64,000 bases of DNA. Origin: Actinoplanes xinjiangensis. GTDB lineage: Bacteria > Actinomycetota > Actinomycetes > Mycobacteriales > Micromonosporaceae. The translations under genes were made by a program, and so were the position numbers. The stretch spans positions 124,001 to 188,000 of the forward strand of contig NZ_QGGR01000015.1 in the NCBI RefSeq assembly GCF_003148685.1, given 5' to 3'. Shown piece after piece: positions 34,923 through 48,283 of the stretch. Below the pieces are notes generated by a model that ran no database searches, was not told the DNA's origin, and saw only the letters and a list, made by a program, of their open reading frames with translations. The first letter of the stretch is position 1, and each line of letters starts with the position of its first letter.

Positions 34923-35039
34923 GTGAAGGTCAAGCCGAGCGTCAAGCGGATCTGCAACAACTGCCGGGTCATCCGGCGGCACGGCCGGGTCATGGTCATC
35001 TGCTCGACCGACCCGCGCCACAAGCAGCGCCAGGGCTGA
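34923..35039 (+). CDS. rpmJ: 50S ribosomal protein L36
   Basis: A 38-residue L36, missed by length-filtered ORF searches. It starts at GTG 34923 and reads [14 protein letters not shown], then [12 protein letters not shown] and DPRHKQRQG. The zinc ligands C11, C14, C27 and His are all present. The usual length is 37. Here the C27-to-His spacing is one residue longer (C-S-T-D-P-R-H), which places the His at 33. Confidence 0.95.
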   Translation: MKVKPSVKRICNNCRVIRRHGRVMVICSTDPRHKQRQG

Positions 35040-35190
35040 GTCCAGCGCAAGGATCCGCACCACTGAACAAGCTCGTCCCGGCCGTGGGTGACCACGGCTG
35101 CACCCCCGGTCGGAGGCCGGGGCCCGTCGGTAGAGGCGGGATGGGACGGGCACAGACCTCCGGGATCACGAACGAGGAGTACCGCCAGTA

Positions 35191-35571
35191 ATGGCTCGTC
35201 TCGTCGGCGTCGATCTCCCCCGCGAGAAGCGGTTGGAGATCGCGCTCACCTACATCTACGGCATCGGGCGTACCCGTTCCGTGGAGACACTGACTGCTAC
35301 CGCGATTGACCTGAACAAGCGCGCCAAGGACCTCACGGAAGAGGAGCTGGTTCAGCTCCGCGACTACATCGAGGCCAACTTCAAGGTTGAAGGCGACCTG
35401 CGCCGCGAGGTCGCTGCGGACATCCGCCGCAAGGTTGAGATCGGCTGCTACGCCGGCATCCGCCACCGCAAGGGCCTGCCCGTGCGTGGACAGCGGACCC
35501 GGACCAACGCTCGTACCCGTAAGGGTCCGAAGCGGACGGTCGCCGGTAAGAAGAAGCCCGGTCGGAAGTAA
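35191..35571 (+). CDS. rpsM: 30S ribosomal protein S13
   Basis: A 126-residue S13 of the 30S head, in contact with P-site tRNA and bridge B1. It has [44 protein letters not shown] and a basic end. ATG 35191 follows GAGGAG. Confidence 0.97.
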   Translation: MARLVGVDLPREKRLEIALTYIYGIGRTRSVETLTATAIDLNKRAKDLTEEELVQLRDYIEANFKVEGDLRREVAADIRRKVEIGCYAGIRHRKGLPVRGQRTRTNARTRKGPKRTVAGKKKPGRK

Positions 35572-35588
35572 TAGGAGCGCACTGACTT

Positions 35589-35996
35589 ATGCCACCGAAG
35601 GCACGCGCTGGGGCCGCAGTAAAGAAGGTCCGGCGCAAGGAACGCAAGAACGTCGCCCACGGGCAGGCGCACATCAAGAGCACCTTCAACAACACCATCG
35701 TGTCGATCACCGACCCGACCGGTGCTGTGATCTCCTGGGCCTCGTCCGGCCAGGTGGGCTTCAAGGGCTCCCGCAAGTCGACCCCGTTCGCCGCGCAGCT
35801 CGCTGCGGAGGCGGCCGCCCGTCGTGCCATGGAGCACGGCATGCGCAAGGTCGACGTGTTCGTGAAGGGTCCGGGCTCCGGCCGGGAGACCGCCATCCGT
35901 TCACTGCAGGCCGCCGGCCTCGAGGTCGGGCAGATTTCCGACGTCACGCCGCAGCCGCACAACGGCTGCCGCCCGCCGAAGCGTCGCCGGGTCTGA
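35589..35996 (+). CDS. rpsK: 30S ribosomal protein S11
   Basis: A 135-residue S11 of the platform. It has [50 protein letters not shown] and the final [16 protein letters not shown] 35589 lies 17 bases after rpsM. Confidence 0.97.
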   Translation: MPPKARAGAAVKKVRRKERKNVAHGQAHIKSTFNNTIVSITDPTGAVISWASSGQVGFKGSRKSTPFAAQLAAEAAARRAMEHGMRKVDVFVKGPGSGRETAIRSLQAAGLEVGQISDVTPQPHNGCRPPKRRRV

Positions 35997-36009
35997 GGGG
36001 GATTCAGAG

Positions 36010-36636
36010 ATGGCTCGTTATACAGGTGCGGACTGCAAGCGCTGCCGCCGCGAGAAGATGAAGCTGTTCCTCAAGGGCAGCAAGTGCGACGGGCCGAAGT
36101 GCCCGTTCGAGTCGCGTCCCTTCCCGCCCGGCCAGCACGGCCGTGGTCGGACCAAGGAGACCGAGTACCTGCTCCAGCACCGCGAGAAGCAGAAGGCCCG
36201 CCGCGTGTACGGCGTGCTCGAGAAGCAGTTCCGCGGTTACTACGAGGAGGCTGTCACCAAGCCCGGCAAGACCGGTGAGGTGCTGCTGCAGATCCTCGAG
36301 TCGCGTCTCGACAACGTCGTCTACCGGGCCGGCTACGCCGCGTCCCGTGACGCCGCCCGCCAGCTGGTCAAGCACGGCCACTTCCTGGTGAACGGCGTCA
36401 AGGTCGACATCCCGTCGTACCGCGTCCGGGACAAGGACATCGTCACGCTCCGGGAGAAGTCGAAGGAGCTCACGCCCTTCGTCGTCGCCCAGGCGCAGGC
36501 CGGCTCCAAGCCGGTCCCGGCGTGGCTGGAGCCGATCCCCAGCGAGATGAAGATCCTGATCCACTCGCTCCCGGCCCGCGCTGTCATCGACACGCAGGTC
36601 CAGGAGCAGCTGATCGTCGAGCTCTACTCCAAGTAG
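36010..36636 (+). CDS. rpsD: 30S ribosomal protein S4
   Basis: A 208-residue S4, a primary assembly protein. It is the cysteine-bearing form: C9, C12 (CKRC) and the CDGPKCPF pair form an N-terminal zinc site. It also has RPFPPGQHG, the S4 RNA-binding domain [13 protein letters not shown]...[10 protein letters not shown], and a C-terminal LIVELYSK. It begins at ATG 36010 with GGGGGATTCAG upstream. Confidence 0.97.
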   Translation: MARYTGADCKRCRREKMKLFLKGSKCDGPKCPFESRPFPPGQHGRGRTKETEYLLQHREKQKARRVYGVLEKQFRGYYEEAVTKPGKTGEVLLQILESRLDNVVYRAGYAASRDAARQLVKHGHFLVNGVKVDIPSYRVRDKDIVTLREKSKELTPFVVAQAQAGSKPVPAWLEPIPSEMKILIHSLPARAVIDTQVQEQLIVELYSK

Positions 36637-36643
36637 CAGCTCT

Positions 36644-36677
36644 TTCGAGGTGCCGGCCTTCGGGCCGGCACCTCGAA
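36644..36677 (+). other. UUCG-capped hairpin between rpsD and rpoA
   Basis: A 15-bp perfect stem (36644-36658 with 36663-36677) closed by a TTCG loop, 8 bases after the rpsD stop. It has no T-tract, so it probably acts as a stability or processing element. Confidence 0.65.
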
Positions 36678-36731
36678 GCAGAACAGAGACGGCCATCAAA
36701 TAGCGGGTGGCCCGACAGAAAGAAGAACAGC

Positions 36732-37754
36732 GTGCTCATCAGCCAGCGGCCGACCCTCTCGGAGGAGTCGCTCAGCGAGACCCGTTCCCGGTTCACCATC
36801 GAACCGCTGGAGCCGGGCTTCGGCTACACCCTCGGTAACTCTCTTCGGCGGACCCTGCTGTCGTCCATCCCGGGCGCGGCGGTCACCAGCATCAAGATCG
36901 ACGGCGTGCTGCACGAGTTCACCACGATCCCCGGTGTCAAGGAGGACGTGGTCGAGCTGGTCATGAACGTCAAGGAACTGACCGTCAGCTCGGAGCACGA
37001 CGAGCCGGTCAGCATGTACCTGCGCAAGCAGGGCCCGGGCGACGTGACCGCCGGTGACATCCAGCCCCCGGCCGGTGTCTCGGTGCACAACCCCGATCTG
37101 AAGCTGGCGACCCTGAACAGCAAGGGCCGGCTGGACATGGAGCTGACCGTCGAGCGCGGTCGTGGCTACGTCACCGCGGCGCAGAACAAGAACGCCGGCG
37201 CCGAGATCGGCCGTATCCCGGTCGACTCGATCTACTCGCCGGTGCTCAAGGTCACCTACCGCGTCGAGGCCACCCGTGTCGAGCAGCGCACCGACTTCGA
37301 CCGCCTGATCATCGACGTCGAGTCGAAGGCGTCGATCTCCCCCCGGACCGCGCTGGCCTCGGCCGGCTCGACCCTCGTGGAACTCTTCGGCCTCTGCCGC
37401 GAGCTCGACGAGACCGCCGAGGGCATCGACATCGGCCCGTCGCCGCAGGACGCGCAGCTCGCTGCCGACCTGGCCCTGCCGATCGAGGAGCTGGACCTCA
37501 CCGTCCGGTCGTACAACTGCCTCAAGCGCGAGGGCATCAACAGCGTGGGCGAGTTGATAGGGCGTACGGAGGCTGACCTTCTGGACATCCGGAACTTCGG
37601 CCAGAAGTCGATCGACGAGGTCAAGATGAAGCTCGCCGGTATGGGCCTGGGCCTGAAGGACAGCGCGCCGTCCTTCGACCCCGCGCACGTGGTCGACTCG
37701 TTCGGCGACGTGGACTACGACACCGACGACTACCGCGAGACCGAGCAGCTCTAA
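36732..37754 (+). CDS. rpoA: DNA-directed RNA polymerase subunit alpha
   Basis: A 340-residue alpha subunit. The N-terminal domain has [28 protein letters not shown] for dimerisation, and [10 protein letters not shown]. The C-terminal domain (about residues 245-315) has [18 protein letters not shown] and [18 protein letters not shown], the surface that binds UP elements and activators. It ends in a short acidic tail. GTG 36732 is the start (MLISQRPTL). Confidence 0.97.
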   Translation: MLISQRPTLSEESLSETRSRFTIEPLEPGFGYTLGNSLRRTLLSSIPGAAVTSIKIDGVLHEFTTIPGVKEDVVELVMNVKELTVSSEHDEPVSMYLRKQGPGDVTAGDIQPPAGVSVHNPDLKLATLNSKGRLDMELTVERGRGYVTAAQNKNAGAEIGRIPVDSIYSPVLKVTYRVEATRVEQRTDFDRLIIDVESKASISPRTALASAGSTLVELFGLCRELDETAEGIDIGPSPQDAQLAADLALPIEELDLTVRSYNCLKREGINSVGELIGRTEADLLDIRNFGQKSIDEVKMKLAGMGLGLKDSAPSFDPAHVVDSFGDVDYDTDDYRETEQL

Positions 37755-37790
37755 GAGCTCGGCTGCGCCCCATTTCAAGGAGCAATTGAA

Positions 37791-38360
37791 ATGCCCACGC
37801 CCACCAAGGGTGCCCGCCTCGGCGGCAGCCCGGCCCACGAGAAGCTCATCCTGGCCAACCTGGCCACCGAGCTCTTCCGGCACGGGAAGATCAAGACCAC
37901 CGAGTCGAAGGCCAAGCGGCTGCGCCCGCTGGCCGAGCAGCTCGTCACGAAGGCCAAGCGCGGCGACCTGCACGCCCGTCGTCGGGTTCTGGCCACCGTG
38001 AAGGACAAGGACGTCGTGTACGCCCTGTTCGAGCAGATCGCTCCGCGGTACGCCACCCGCCCCGGTGGGTACACCCGGATCACCAAGATCGGCCCGCGCA
38101 AGGGTGACGCCGCTCCGATGGCCGTCATCGAGCTGGTCGAGGAGCTGCAGGTCGCGGCCACCACCGGCCCGTCCAAGGAGGCCCGCAAGGCCGCCGCGCA
38201 GCAGGCCAAGGTCGAGGCTCTCGCCCCCGAGGACGAGACCCCGGTCGCCGCCACCAAGGCCGACGACGTCCAGGACGACCAGGACGCCGAGGCTCCGGTG
38301 AGCGCCTCCGGTGACAAGCCCGGCGACAAGGCCGAGGGCGAAGACACCGACAAGGCCTGA
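37791..38360 (+). CDS. rplQ: 50S ribosomal protein L17
   Basis: A 189-residue L17. The 115-residue core is [48 protein letters not shown] and [26 protein letters not shown]-terminal extension of about 70 residues, rich in Ala, Glu and Lys, is characteristic of actinobacterial L17. ATG 37791 follows AAGGAG. Confidence 0.97.
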   Translation: MPTPTKGARLGGSPAHEKLILANLATELFRHGKIKTTESKAKRLRPLAEQLVTKAKRGDLHARRRVLATVKDKDVVYALFEQIAPRYATRPGGYTRITKIGPRKGDAAPMAVIELVEELQVAATTGPSKEARKAAAQQAKVEALAPEDETPVAATKADDVQDDQDAEAPVSASGDKPGDKAEGEDTDKA

Positions 38361-38387
38361 TCCTCAACAGATCAGATCCACATCGGG

Positions 38388-38421
38388 CGAGGCCCGGCAT
38401 CCTTCGGGGTGCCGGGCCTCG
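38388..38421 (+). other. UUCG-capped hairpin between rplQ and truA
   Basis: A 15-bp stem with one G-U pair (38388-38402 with 38407-38421) and a TTCG loop. It has the same design as the rpsD-rpoA hairpin and again no T-tract. Confidence 0.65.
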
Positions 38422-38439
38422 ACCATCTCTGGGGAGAGC

Positions 38440-39261
38440 ATGCGGATGACGGACACCATTCGGCTTCGACTGGACGTGTCGTACGACGGCGCGGACTTCT
38501 CCGGCTGGGCGGCGCAGCCGGGTCGCCGTACCGTCGCGGGGGTCCTGGTCGAGGCTTTCGCCCGTCTGATCGGGGCGGAGACGCCGCTCGGGCTGACCGT
38601 CGCCGGGCGCACCGACGCCGGGGTGCATGCCACCGGGCAGGTCTGTCACGTCGACCTGCCGGCCGAACGCTGGACCGAACTGGAGGGCTCGCTGCTGCGG
38701 CGGCTCGCGGCGGTGCTGCCGGGGGACGCCCGGGTGCGGGCGATCGCGGCGGTGCCGGACACGTTCGACGCGCGGTTCTCGGCGACCTTCCGCCGCTACG
38801 AATACCGGGTCTCGGACGCGCCGTGGGGGCCGGAGCCGCTGCGCCGGCACGACACCCTGGGCTGGATGCGGCCGCTCGACCTGGACCGGCTCAACGCGGC
38901 GGCGGCCGGGCTGGTGGGGGAGCACGACTTCGCGGCGTTCTGCAAGCGCAAGGAGCACGCGACCACGATCCGGGCGATCAACCGGCTGGACTGGCGGCGG
39001 GACCCGGACGGGGTGTGCGTGGCGACCGTCCAGGCGGACGCGTTCTGCCAGGCCATGGTGCGCAGCCTGGTCGGGGCGATGCTGACGGTCGGCGACGGGC
39101 GGCGGCCGCCGGAGTGGCCGGCCCGGCTGCTGACCATGCGTGAACGGTCCAGTGAGGTGATGGTCGCCGCGGCGCACGGTCTCACGCTGGTCGCGGTCGG
39201 CTACCCGGAGGAGACCGAGTACGCGGCCCGCGCCGAGGCCACCCGCCGCCTGCGCGCCTGA
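38440..39261 (+). CDS. truA: tRNA pseudouridine synthase A
   Basis: A 273-residue enzyme that makes pseudouridine at tRNA positions 38-40. The catalytic Asp lies in AGRTDAGVHATGQV. RLDVSYDGADFSGWA is the N-terminal motif, and RRYEYR and VRSLVGAML follow. The start is ATG 38440 after GGGGAGAG; an ATG at 38446 is also possible. Its place after rplQ is conserved in actinobacteria. Confidence 0.96.
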   Translation: MRMTDTIRLRLDVSYDGADFSGWAAQPGRRTVAGVLVEAFARLIGAETPLGLTVAGRTDAGVHATGQVCHVDLPAERWTELEGSLLRRLAAVLPGDARVRAIAAVPDTFDARFSATFRRYEYRVSDAPWGPEPLRRHDTLGWMRPLDLDRLNAAAAGLVGEHDFAAFCKRKEHATTIRAINRLDWRRDPDGVCVATVQADAFCQAMVRSLVGAMLTVGDGRRPPEWPARLLTMRERSSEVMVAAAHGLTLVAVGYPEETEYAARAEATRRLRA

Positions 39262-39267
39262 GACCTC

Positions 39268-39387
39268 TGGCTGGGCGCCACCGCTGTCTCAACGGCGTTG
39301 AGACAGCGGTGGGAGCCAGCTGGATCTTTGTGGCTGGGCGTCACCGTTGTCTCGCGCGGGTTGAGACAGCGGTGGGAGCCAGCCGGG
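39268..39387 (+). repeat. two tandem copies of a ~55-bp palindromic repeat
   Basis: Copy A (39268-39322) and copy B (39331-39387) each pair a left arm GGCTGGGCGCCACCGCTGTC with a right arm GACAGCGGTGGGAGCCAGC around a short loop. The arms match except for a three-base mismatch. Related copies occur at 45781-45896. The repeat ends exactly at the stop codon of the neighbouring minus-strand gene. The size and dyad symmetry recall REP elements. Confidence 0.75.
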
Positions 39388-39389
39388 TT

Positions 39390-40151
39390 TCAGGACGCCC
39401 GGCGGATCAGGACGCTGTCGTGCAGGTGGGTGTCGAGGATGTCGCGGGTTAGCTGGTCGATCTGCGGGGCGTCCGGTGCGACCAGTTCGCCGGACGGGCC
39501 GGTGATCACGCAGTACATGACGTAGTGGCCGCGGGTGCGCCACAGCACCGGGGTGCCCGGCCCGGTCGTCGCGCCGGACATCTCGGTGAAGCTGCCGTCG
39601 CCCGTCTCCACCAGGTAGCGCACCTGGTCACCGACGGCCATCGCGCTGGTCGTGTCGGGCAGGTTCAGGATGCCGGCGGTGATCCGGTAGTCGGCGTACG
39701 GGACGGTGAGAGCGGCCCGGACCGCCTGCGAGCACCCGTACCGTTGCAGGGTGGTGCGCAGGGCACCGCCGGCTGCGAGGGAGCAGTCGGCGGTGAGGTC
39801 GGTCCGGGTCACACCGAAGGTGGTGACGCCGGTGGGGAAGACCTCGTCCGCGCTGAGCGGTACCGGATCCACCTCCCGCGTGGCGATCCGCTGGTCGACC
39901 TCGGTGGAGGCGAGCTGAGCCGGTGGGCGGCGATCGTCGGCGACGATCAGGACACCCAGCATCACCACGATGCCGAGAACGATCAGGCCGGCCAGGCCGC
40001 GGGTGAACAGGTGGGCGGTCAGCGGCTCACGCCGCAGGTGACGCCGGGTCCGGCGACGATGCTGGCCCCGGGCGGGAAGTCGGATGAGGAGGGGCAGACC
40101 GCCCGCCGGTGCGGCACGGTGGGCGGAGCGCGTCGGGGTGACGTACCGCAT
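39390..40151 (-). CDS. membrane-anchored protein, function unknown
   Basis: A 253-residue protein. A basic N-terminal 45 residues (RRRTRRHLRREP) precede one transmembrane segment at about 50-70 (LAGLIVLGIVVMLGVLIVA). An extracytoplasmic domain of about 180 residues follows, with two well-spaced Cys (in ADCSLAAGG and YGCSQAV) that could form a disulfide, and a third in YVMYCVITGP. No named family is recognised. It is divergent from the methyltransferase gene, with only 29 bases between the starts, so the two share a promoter region. Confidence 0.7.
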   Translation of the reverse strand: MRYVTPTRSAHRAAPAGGLPLLIRLPARGQHRRRTRRHLRREPLTAHLFTRGLAGLIVLGIVVMLGVLIVADDRRPPAQLASTEVDQRIATREVDPVPLSADEVFPTGVTTFGVTRTDLTADCSLAAGGALRTTLQRYGCSQAVRAALTVPYADYRITAGILNLPDTTSAMAVGDQVRYLVETGDGSFTEMSGATTGPGTPVLWRTRGHYVMYCVITGPSGELVAPDAPQIDQLTRDILDTHLHDSVLIRRAS

Positions 40152-40180
40152 TGGCTCAAGCTAGGCGCGCACACTGATCT

Positions 40181-40864
40181 ATGAACGCACACCCTGTCCG
40201 CCACCCCGGCGAGGTGCTCGTCACCGGGCGGCGGGAGACTTGGCGGGTGACCGCCGACCACTACTTCACCGCCGATCCCGAAGCGCCGCTGCGGCGGGGC
40301 GAGATCGAGTTCACCGTTGCCGGCCGTGACTACCGGCTGACCGTCGCCTCCGGGGTCTTCTCGGCCGGCCGCCTGGACCCCGGGACCGCCGTGCTGCTGC
40401 GCAAGGCCGGGCTGCCCGACGCCCGTACCGAGGGCACCCTGCTCGACCTCGGCTGTGGGTACGGGCCGATCACCTGCGTGCTGGCCACCGAGGCGCCGCA
40501 GGTCACGGTCTACGCGGTCGACGTCAACTCGCGCGCCCGTGACCTGGCCGTGGAGAACGCCGAACGGCTCGGCCTCGGGGAGCGGGTGCTGGTCCGGGCG
40601 CCCGACGAGGTGCCCGGCGACGTGACGTTCGCCGAGATCTGGAGCAACCCGCCCACCCACATCGGCAAGGCCGGGCTGCACGCCCTGCTGGAGCACTGGC
40701 TGCCCCGGCTCGCACCGGGCGGTACGGCGTGGCTGGTGATCAACCGCCACCTCGGTGGTGACTCGCTGCACACCTGGCTGGTCGGCCTCGGCTGGACCGT
40801 GGAGAGGACAGCCAGCCAGAAGGGGTTCCGGGTGCTTCGGGTCACCGGAAAATCGGCTGACTGA
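40181..40864 (+). CDS. class I SAM-dependent methyltransferase, RsmC-like
   Basis: A 227-residue methyltransferase. Motif I is LLDLGCGYGPI, followed by VYAVDVNSRARDLAVENA and the catalytic SNPPTHIGKA. This equals the NPPxxxGK of RsmC/RlmG, which methylate the N2 of guanines in rRNA. It corresponds to the C-terminal half of E. coli RsmC alone, as in many actinobacteria. rRNA guanine methylation is likely, but the position cannot be predicted. ATG 40181. Confidence 0.85.
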   Translation: MNAHPVRHPGEVLVTGRRETWRVTADHYFTADPEAPLRRGEIEFTVAGRDYRLTVASGVFSAGRLDPGTAVLLRKAGLPDARTEGTLLDLGCGYGPITCVLATEAPQVTVYAVDVNSRARDLAVENAERLGLGERVLVRAPDEVPGDVTFAEIWSNPPTHIGKAGLHALLEHWLPRLAPGGTAWLVINRHLGGDSLHTWLVGLGWTVERTASQKGFRVLRVTGKSAD

Positions 40865-40891
40865 ACCAGGTTCGACGGGGAGGATGCGGCC

Positions 40892-42538
40892 ATGGGTTAC
40901 GTGGATGTCGCCGGTGCAGCCTTCGTGCTCCCGGATGGGCGCGAGCTGTTCGCCGACGTGTCGTTCCGGGTCGGCGAGGGGGCCAAGGTCGCGCTCGTCG
41001 GTCCCAACGGGGCGGGCAAGACCACGCTCATGCGCATGGTGGCCGGTGACATACCGACCCAGAGCGGGACCATCGCCCGGTCCGGGGGGCTCGGTGTGAT
41101 GCGCCAGTTCATCGGCATGATCGGCGACGACCGTACCCTTGAGGATCTTGCGTTGTCGCTCGTCTCACCCCCGCTGCGGCAGGCCGGTGAGCGCTTGCGG
41201 GCCGCCGCCGCGGCGCTCGGCGAGACCGAGAAGAGCCAGATCGCGTACGCCAACGCGCTCGCCCACTGGGGTGAGGCCGGTGGGTACGACGCCGAGGTGC
41301 TCTTCGACACGGTGACGGTGTCCATCCTCGGCAAGCCGTGGGAGGAGGCCAGGAGCCGGATCGTGCGGACCCTCTCCGGCGGCGAGCAGAAACGGTTCGC
41401 CCTCGACCTGCTGCTGCGCGGTAACGACGAGGTGCTGCTGCTCGACGAGCCGGACAACTTCCTCGACGTGCCCGCGAAACGCTGGCTGGAGCAACGGCTG
41501 CGCGAGTCGAACAAGTCGGTGCTCTACGTCTCGCACGACCGGGAACTGCTGGCCGAGACCGCGAGCCGGGTCGTCGCCGTCGAGGGCGGCGGCGCGTGGA
41601 CGCATCCGGGCGGGTTCGCCTCCTGGCACGAGGCCCGGTCGAACCGGCACGAGCGGATGGAGGAGCTGCGCCGCCGCTGGGACGAGGAACACGAGAAGAT
41701 CAAGGAACTGGTCTTCATGCTCAAGAACAAGGCCGCCTACAACGACGGTCTGGCCTCCCGCTACCAGGCCGCGCAGACCCGGCTCCGCAAGTTCGAGGAG
41801 GCCGGCCCGCCGCCGCTGCCGCCGAAGGACCAGGCCGTGAAGATGAACCTGCGCGGCGGCCGTACCGGTAAGCGCGCGGTCGTCTGCGAACAGCTCGAAC
41901 TGGAGAACCTGACGTTCCCGTTCGACCTGGAGATCTGGTATGGCGACCGGGTGGCCGTCCTCGGCGCCAACGGCACCGGCAAGTCGCACTTCCTGCGCCT
42001 GCTCGCGGCCGGCGGCACCGACCCCGACCTGGAGCACAAACCGGTCGACGGGGCGCCGCTGGCGAAGGTCTCGCACGACGGCAAGGCCCGTCTCGGGGCG
42101 CGGGTCCGGCCCGGCCACTTCTCGCAGACCCACGACCGGCCCGAACTGGTGGAGAAGACCCTCGTCGAGATCCTGTGGCGTGGTGACGAGCACCGGTCCG
42201 GTCTGGACCGCGCGGGTGCGATGAAACACCTGAACCGGTACGAGCTCGCCGCCCAGGGTGACCAGCGGTTCGGGACCCTCTCCGGTGGACAGCAGGCACG
42301 GTTCCTGGTGCTGCTGCTCGAACTGTCCGGGGCGACCGTGCTGCTGCTCGACGAGCCGACCGACAACCTGGACCTGGCCTCCGCGGAAGCACTGGAGGAG
42401 GGTTTGAAGGCGTTCGAGGGCACGGTGATCGCTGTCACGCACGACCGCTGGTTCACCAGGTCTTTCGATCGGTTCGTGCTGTTCAGGAGCGACGGCGAGG
42501 TGGTGGAGGTTCCGGAGCCGGTCTGGGACGTCCGCTAG
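40892..42538 (+). CDS. ABC-F family ATP-binding protein
   Basis: A 548-residue soluble protein with two ATPase cassettes and no membrane domain. Cassette 1 has GPNGAGKTT, LSGGEQKRFALDL and LLLDEPDNFLD. Cassette 2 has GANGTGKSH, LSGGQQARFLVLL and LLLDEPTDNLD. The linker (about residues 240-300) is the charged helical arm typical of ABC-F proteins, which enter the E site of the ribosome. Some members protect against antibiotics, while others are housekeeping (EttA/Uup type); sequence alone does not decide. It lies 27 bases after the methyltransferase. Confidence 0.9.
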   Translation: MGYVDVAGAAFVLPDGRELFADVSFRVGEGAKVALVGPNGAGKTTLMRMVAGDIPTQSGTIARSGGLGVMRQFIGMIGDDRTLEDLALSLVSPPLRQAGERLRAAAAALGETEKSQIAYANALAHWGEAGGYDAEVLFDTVTVSILGKPWEEARSRIVRTLSGGEQKRFALDLLLRGNDEVLLLDEPDNFLDVPAKRWLEQRLRESNKSVLYVSHDRELLAETASRVVAVEGGGAWTHPGGFASWHEARSNRHERMEELRRRWDEEHEKIKELVFMLKNKAAYNDGLASRYQAAQTRLRKFEEAGPPPLPPKDQAVKMNLRGGRTGKRAVVCEQLELENLTFPFDLEIWYGDRVAVLGANGTGKSHFLRLLAAGGTDPDLEHKPVDGAPLAKVSHDGKARLGARVRPGHFSQTHDRPELVEKTLVEILWRGDEHRSGLDRAGAMKHLNRYELAAQGDQRFGTLSGGQQARFLVLLLELSGATVLLLDEPTDNLDLASAEALEEGLKAFEGTVIAVTHDRWFTRSFDRFVLFRSDGEVVEVPEPVWDVR

Positions 42539-42578
42539 TTTTCTCGTCACGGACCGGTTATGGTCCGGTTACGAACAA

Positions 42579-42670
42579 CCCACGGGAGTCCGGGCACCGG
42601 GCTGAGAGGGGGGCTGATGCGGCCCCCGACCGTAGAACCTGATCCGGGTAATGCCGGCGCAGGGAGGAGT
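42579..42670 (+). promoter_or_regulatory. TPP riboswitch (THI box)
   Basis: The conserved THI-box segments are in order: CACGGGAGTCCGGG, GGGCTGAGAGGG, a variable GGGGGC...GCCCCC helix, GACCGTAGAACCTGATCCGGG and TAATGCCGGCGCAGGGAGG, shown here as separate pieces. The GGAGGAG ribosome binding site of thiE overlaps the 3' end, so control is probably at translation initiation. Just upstream, CGGACC-GGTTAT-GGTCCG (42550-42567) is a further small dyad. Confidence 0.93.
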
Positions 42671-42675
42671 GCTTC

Positions 42676-43260
42676 ATGGGCACATCGTTTCCCCGTATCC
42701 ACGTCATAACCGACGACATCGGCGTTGTCCGCGGTGTCGCCGGGCTGGACGACGTGGCCGTCCAGATCAGAGTCAAGAGCAACGACGCGCAGGCGTACGC
42801 GCTGGCCGTCGCCGCCGTGGCGATCTGTCGCCCGGCCGGAACGCCGGTGCTGGTCAACGACCGCGTCGGGGTGGCTCTCGCGGCCGGTGCCGACGGTGTC
42901 CACCTGGGCGCCGACGACCTGCCGGTGGACGCGGCCCGCCGGGTGCTCGGGCCGGCGCTGATCATCGGCGCCACCTGCCGCGACCCGGAAGCCGCGCGGG
43001 CCGCCGTCAGCGCCGGGGCCACCTATCTCGGGGTCGGGCCGGCCTTTCCCACGTCCACCAAGGACGGGCTGCCACCACCGCTCGGACCGGCCGCGATCGC
43101 GGCCGTCGCCGACGCGGTGCCGGGTATCCCGGTTCTGGCGATCGGCGGCATCACCGCGGAACGGGTGCCGCAGCTCGCGGTGCACGGGATCGCGGCTGTC
43201 TCCGCCTTCACGGCGGACCCGAAGGGAGCGGTCGCGGAGTTCCTGGCGGTCCTGCCATGA
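42676..43260 (+). CDS. thiE: thiamine phosphate synthase
   Basis: A 194-residue TIM-barrel enzyme that couples HMP-PP with thiazole phosphate. It has QIRVKS, VLVNDRVGVAL, ADGVHLGADDLP, LGVGPAFPTSTK and the phosphate-binding AIGGIT. The GATCRDP loop replaces the GVSTH of E. coli ThiE; similar GxxxRDP loops are usual in actinobacterial ThiE. ATG 42676 follows the TPP riboswitch. It is the first gene of the thi operon, and its stop overlaps thiO (ATGA). Confidence 0.92.
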   Translation: MGTSFPRIHVITDDIGVVRGVAGLDDVAVQIRVKSNDAQAYALAVAAVAICRPAGTPVLVNDRVGVALAAGADGVHLGADDLPVDAARRVLGPALIIGATCRDPEAARAAVSAGATYLGVGPAFPTSTKDGLPPPLGPAAIAAVADAVPGIPVLAIGGITAERVPQLAVHGIAAVSAFTADPKGAVAEFLAVLP

Positions 43261-44278
43261 CCCCCGGCCCGGTCGCCGTCGTCGGTGGCGGCATTATCGG
43301 TCTCTCCATCGCCACGGAACTCCTGAACCGTGGGGCGGACGTCACCGTCTACGACCCGGCGCCCGAGGGGGCGGACGGGGCCTGGCACGTCGCGGCCGGG
43401 ATGCTCGCCCCCGGTGGGGAGTCGGCCTTCGAATATCCGCATCTCACGCGGCTGCTGGAAGCGGGGTACCAGCTGTGGCCCCCGTTCGTGGCCGGGCTCG
43501 GTGATGTCGGTTACGACCGGGCCGGGACGCTGTCTCTGGCTCTCACCGCGGATGACGTCGCCGAGGCGGCGCGGGAGTGGAAGCACCAGAAGCTGACTCC
43601 GCTGACCGGGTCCCAGGTGCGTGATCTCGAAACCGCCATCTCGCCCCGGGTGCGGGCCGGGGCCTTCGCCTCAGCCGAGCATCAGGTCGATCCGCGCAAG
43701 GTGATGGCGGCGTTGCGGGCCTCGCTCACCGGCCGGCTGGTCACGCGTACCGTCTCCGACCTGTCCGAGCTGGACGCCGACGTGATCGTCGTCGCCGCCG
43801 GGCACCGGACCGGAGCGCTCACCGGGCTGCCGATCCGGCCGGTCAAAGGTCAGGTGCTCCGCCTGCGCGGGGAACCCGGCCTGCTCCGCCACGTGCTCCA
43901 CGGCGCGGCCGACGGGCGGCACGTCTACCTGGTCCCGCGCGCCGACGGGGAGGTCGTCGTGGGCGCCACCCAGGAGGAACGGGCCGACCGGATGCCCACC
44001 GCCGGCGGCGTGCACGACCTGCTGCGCGCCGCCCTCGACCTGGTGCCCGGACTCGCCGACCACGAACTCACCGAGGTCACCGTCGGGCACCGGCCGGGCA
44101 CCCCGGACAACGCGCCCATCCTCGGGTTCCTCGACGACGACCGCCGCGTCGTGGTGGCCGCCGGTCATTTCCGCAACGGGATCCTGCTCGCCCCGATCAC
44201 CGCACGACTCATCGCCGACCTGGTACTCACCGGCTCGGCGGACCCGATCATCGACGCGTTCGCCCCCGGGAGGTTCCG

Positions 44279-44282
<4 letters not shown>
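43257..44282 (+). CDS. thiO: glycine oxidase
   Basis: A 341-residue FAD enzyme that oxidises glycine to the imine used for thiazole synthesis. It has the dinucleotide-binding VAVVGGGIIGLSIATELLNRGADV at the N-terminus, GMLAPGGES, and the C-terminal HRPGTPDNAPILG and GHFRNGILLAP. It is coupled to thiE and thiS by 4-base overlaps. Confidence 0.93.
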
Positions 44283-48283
<4,001 letters not shown>

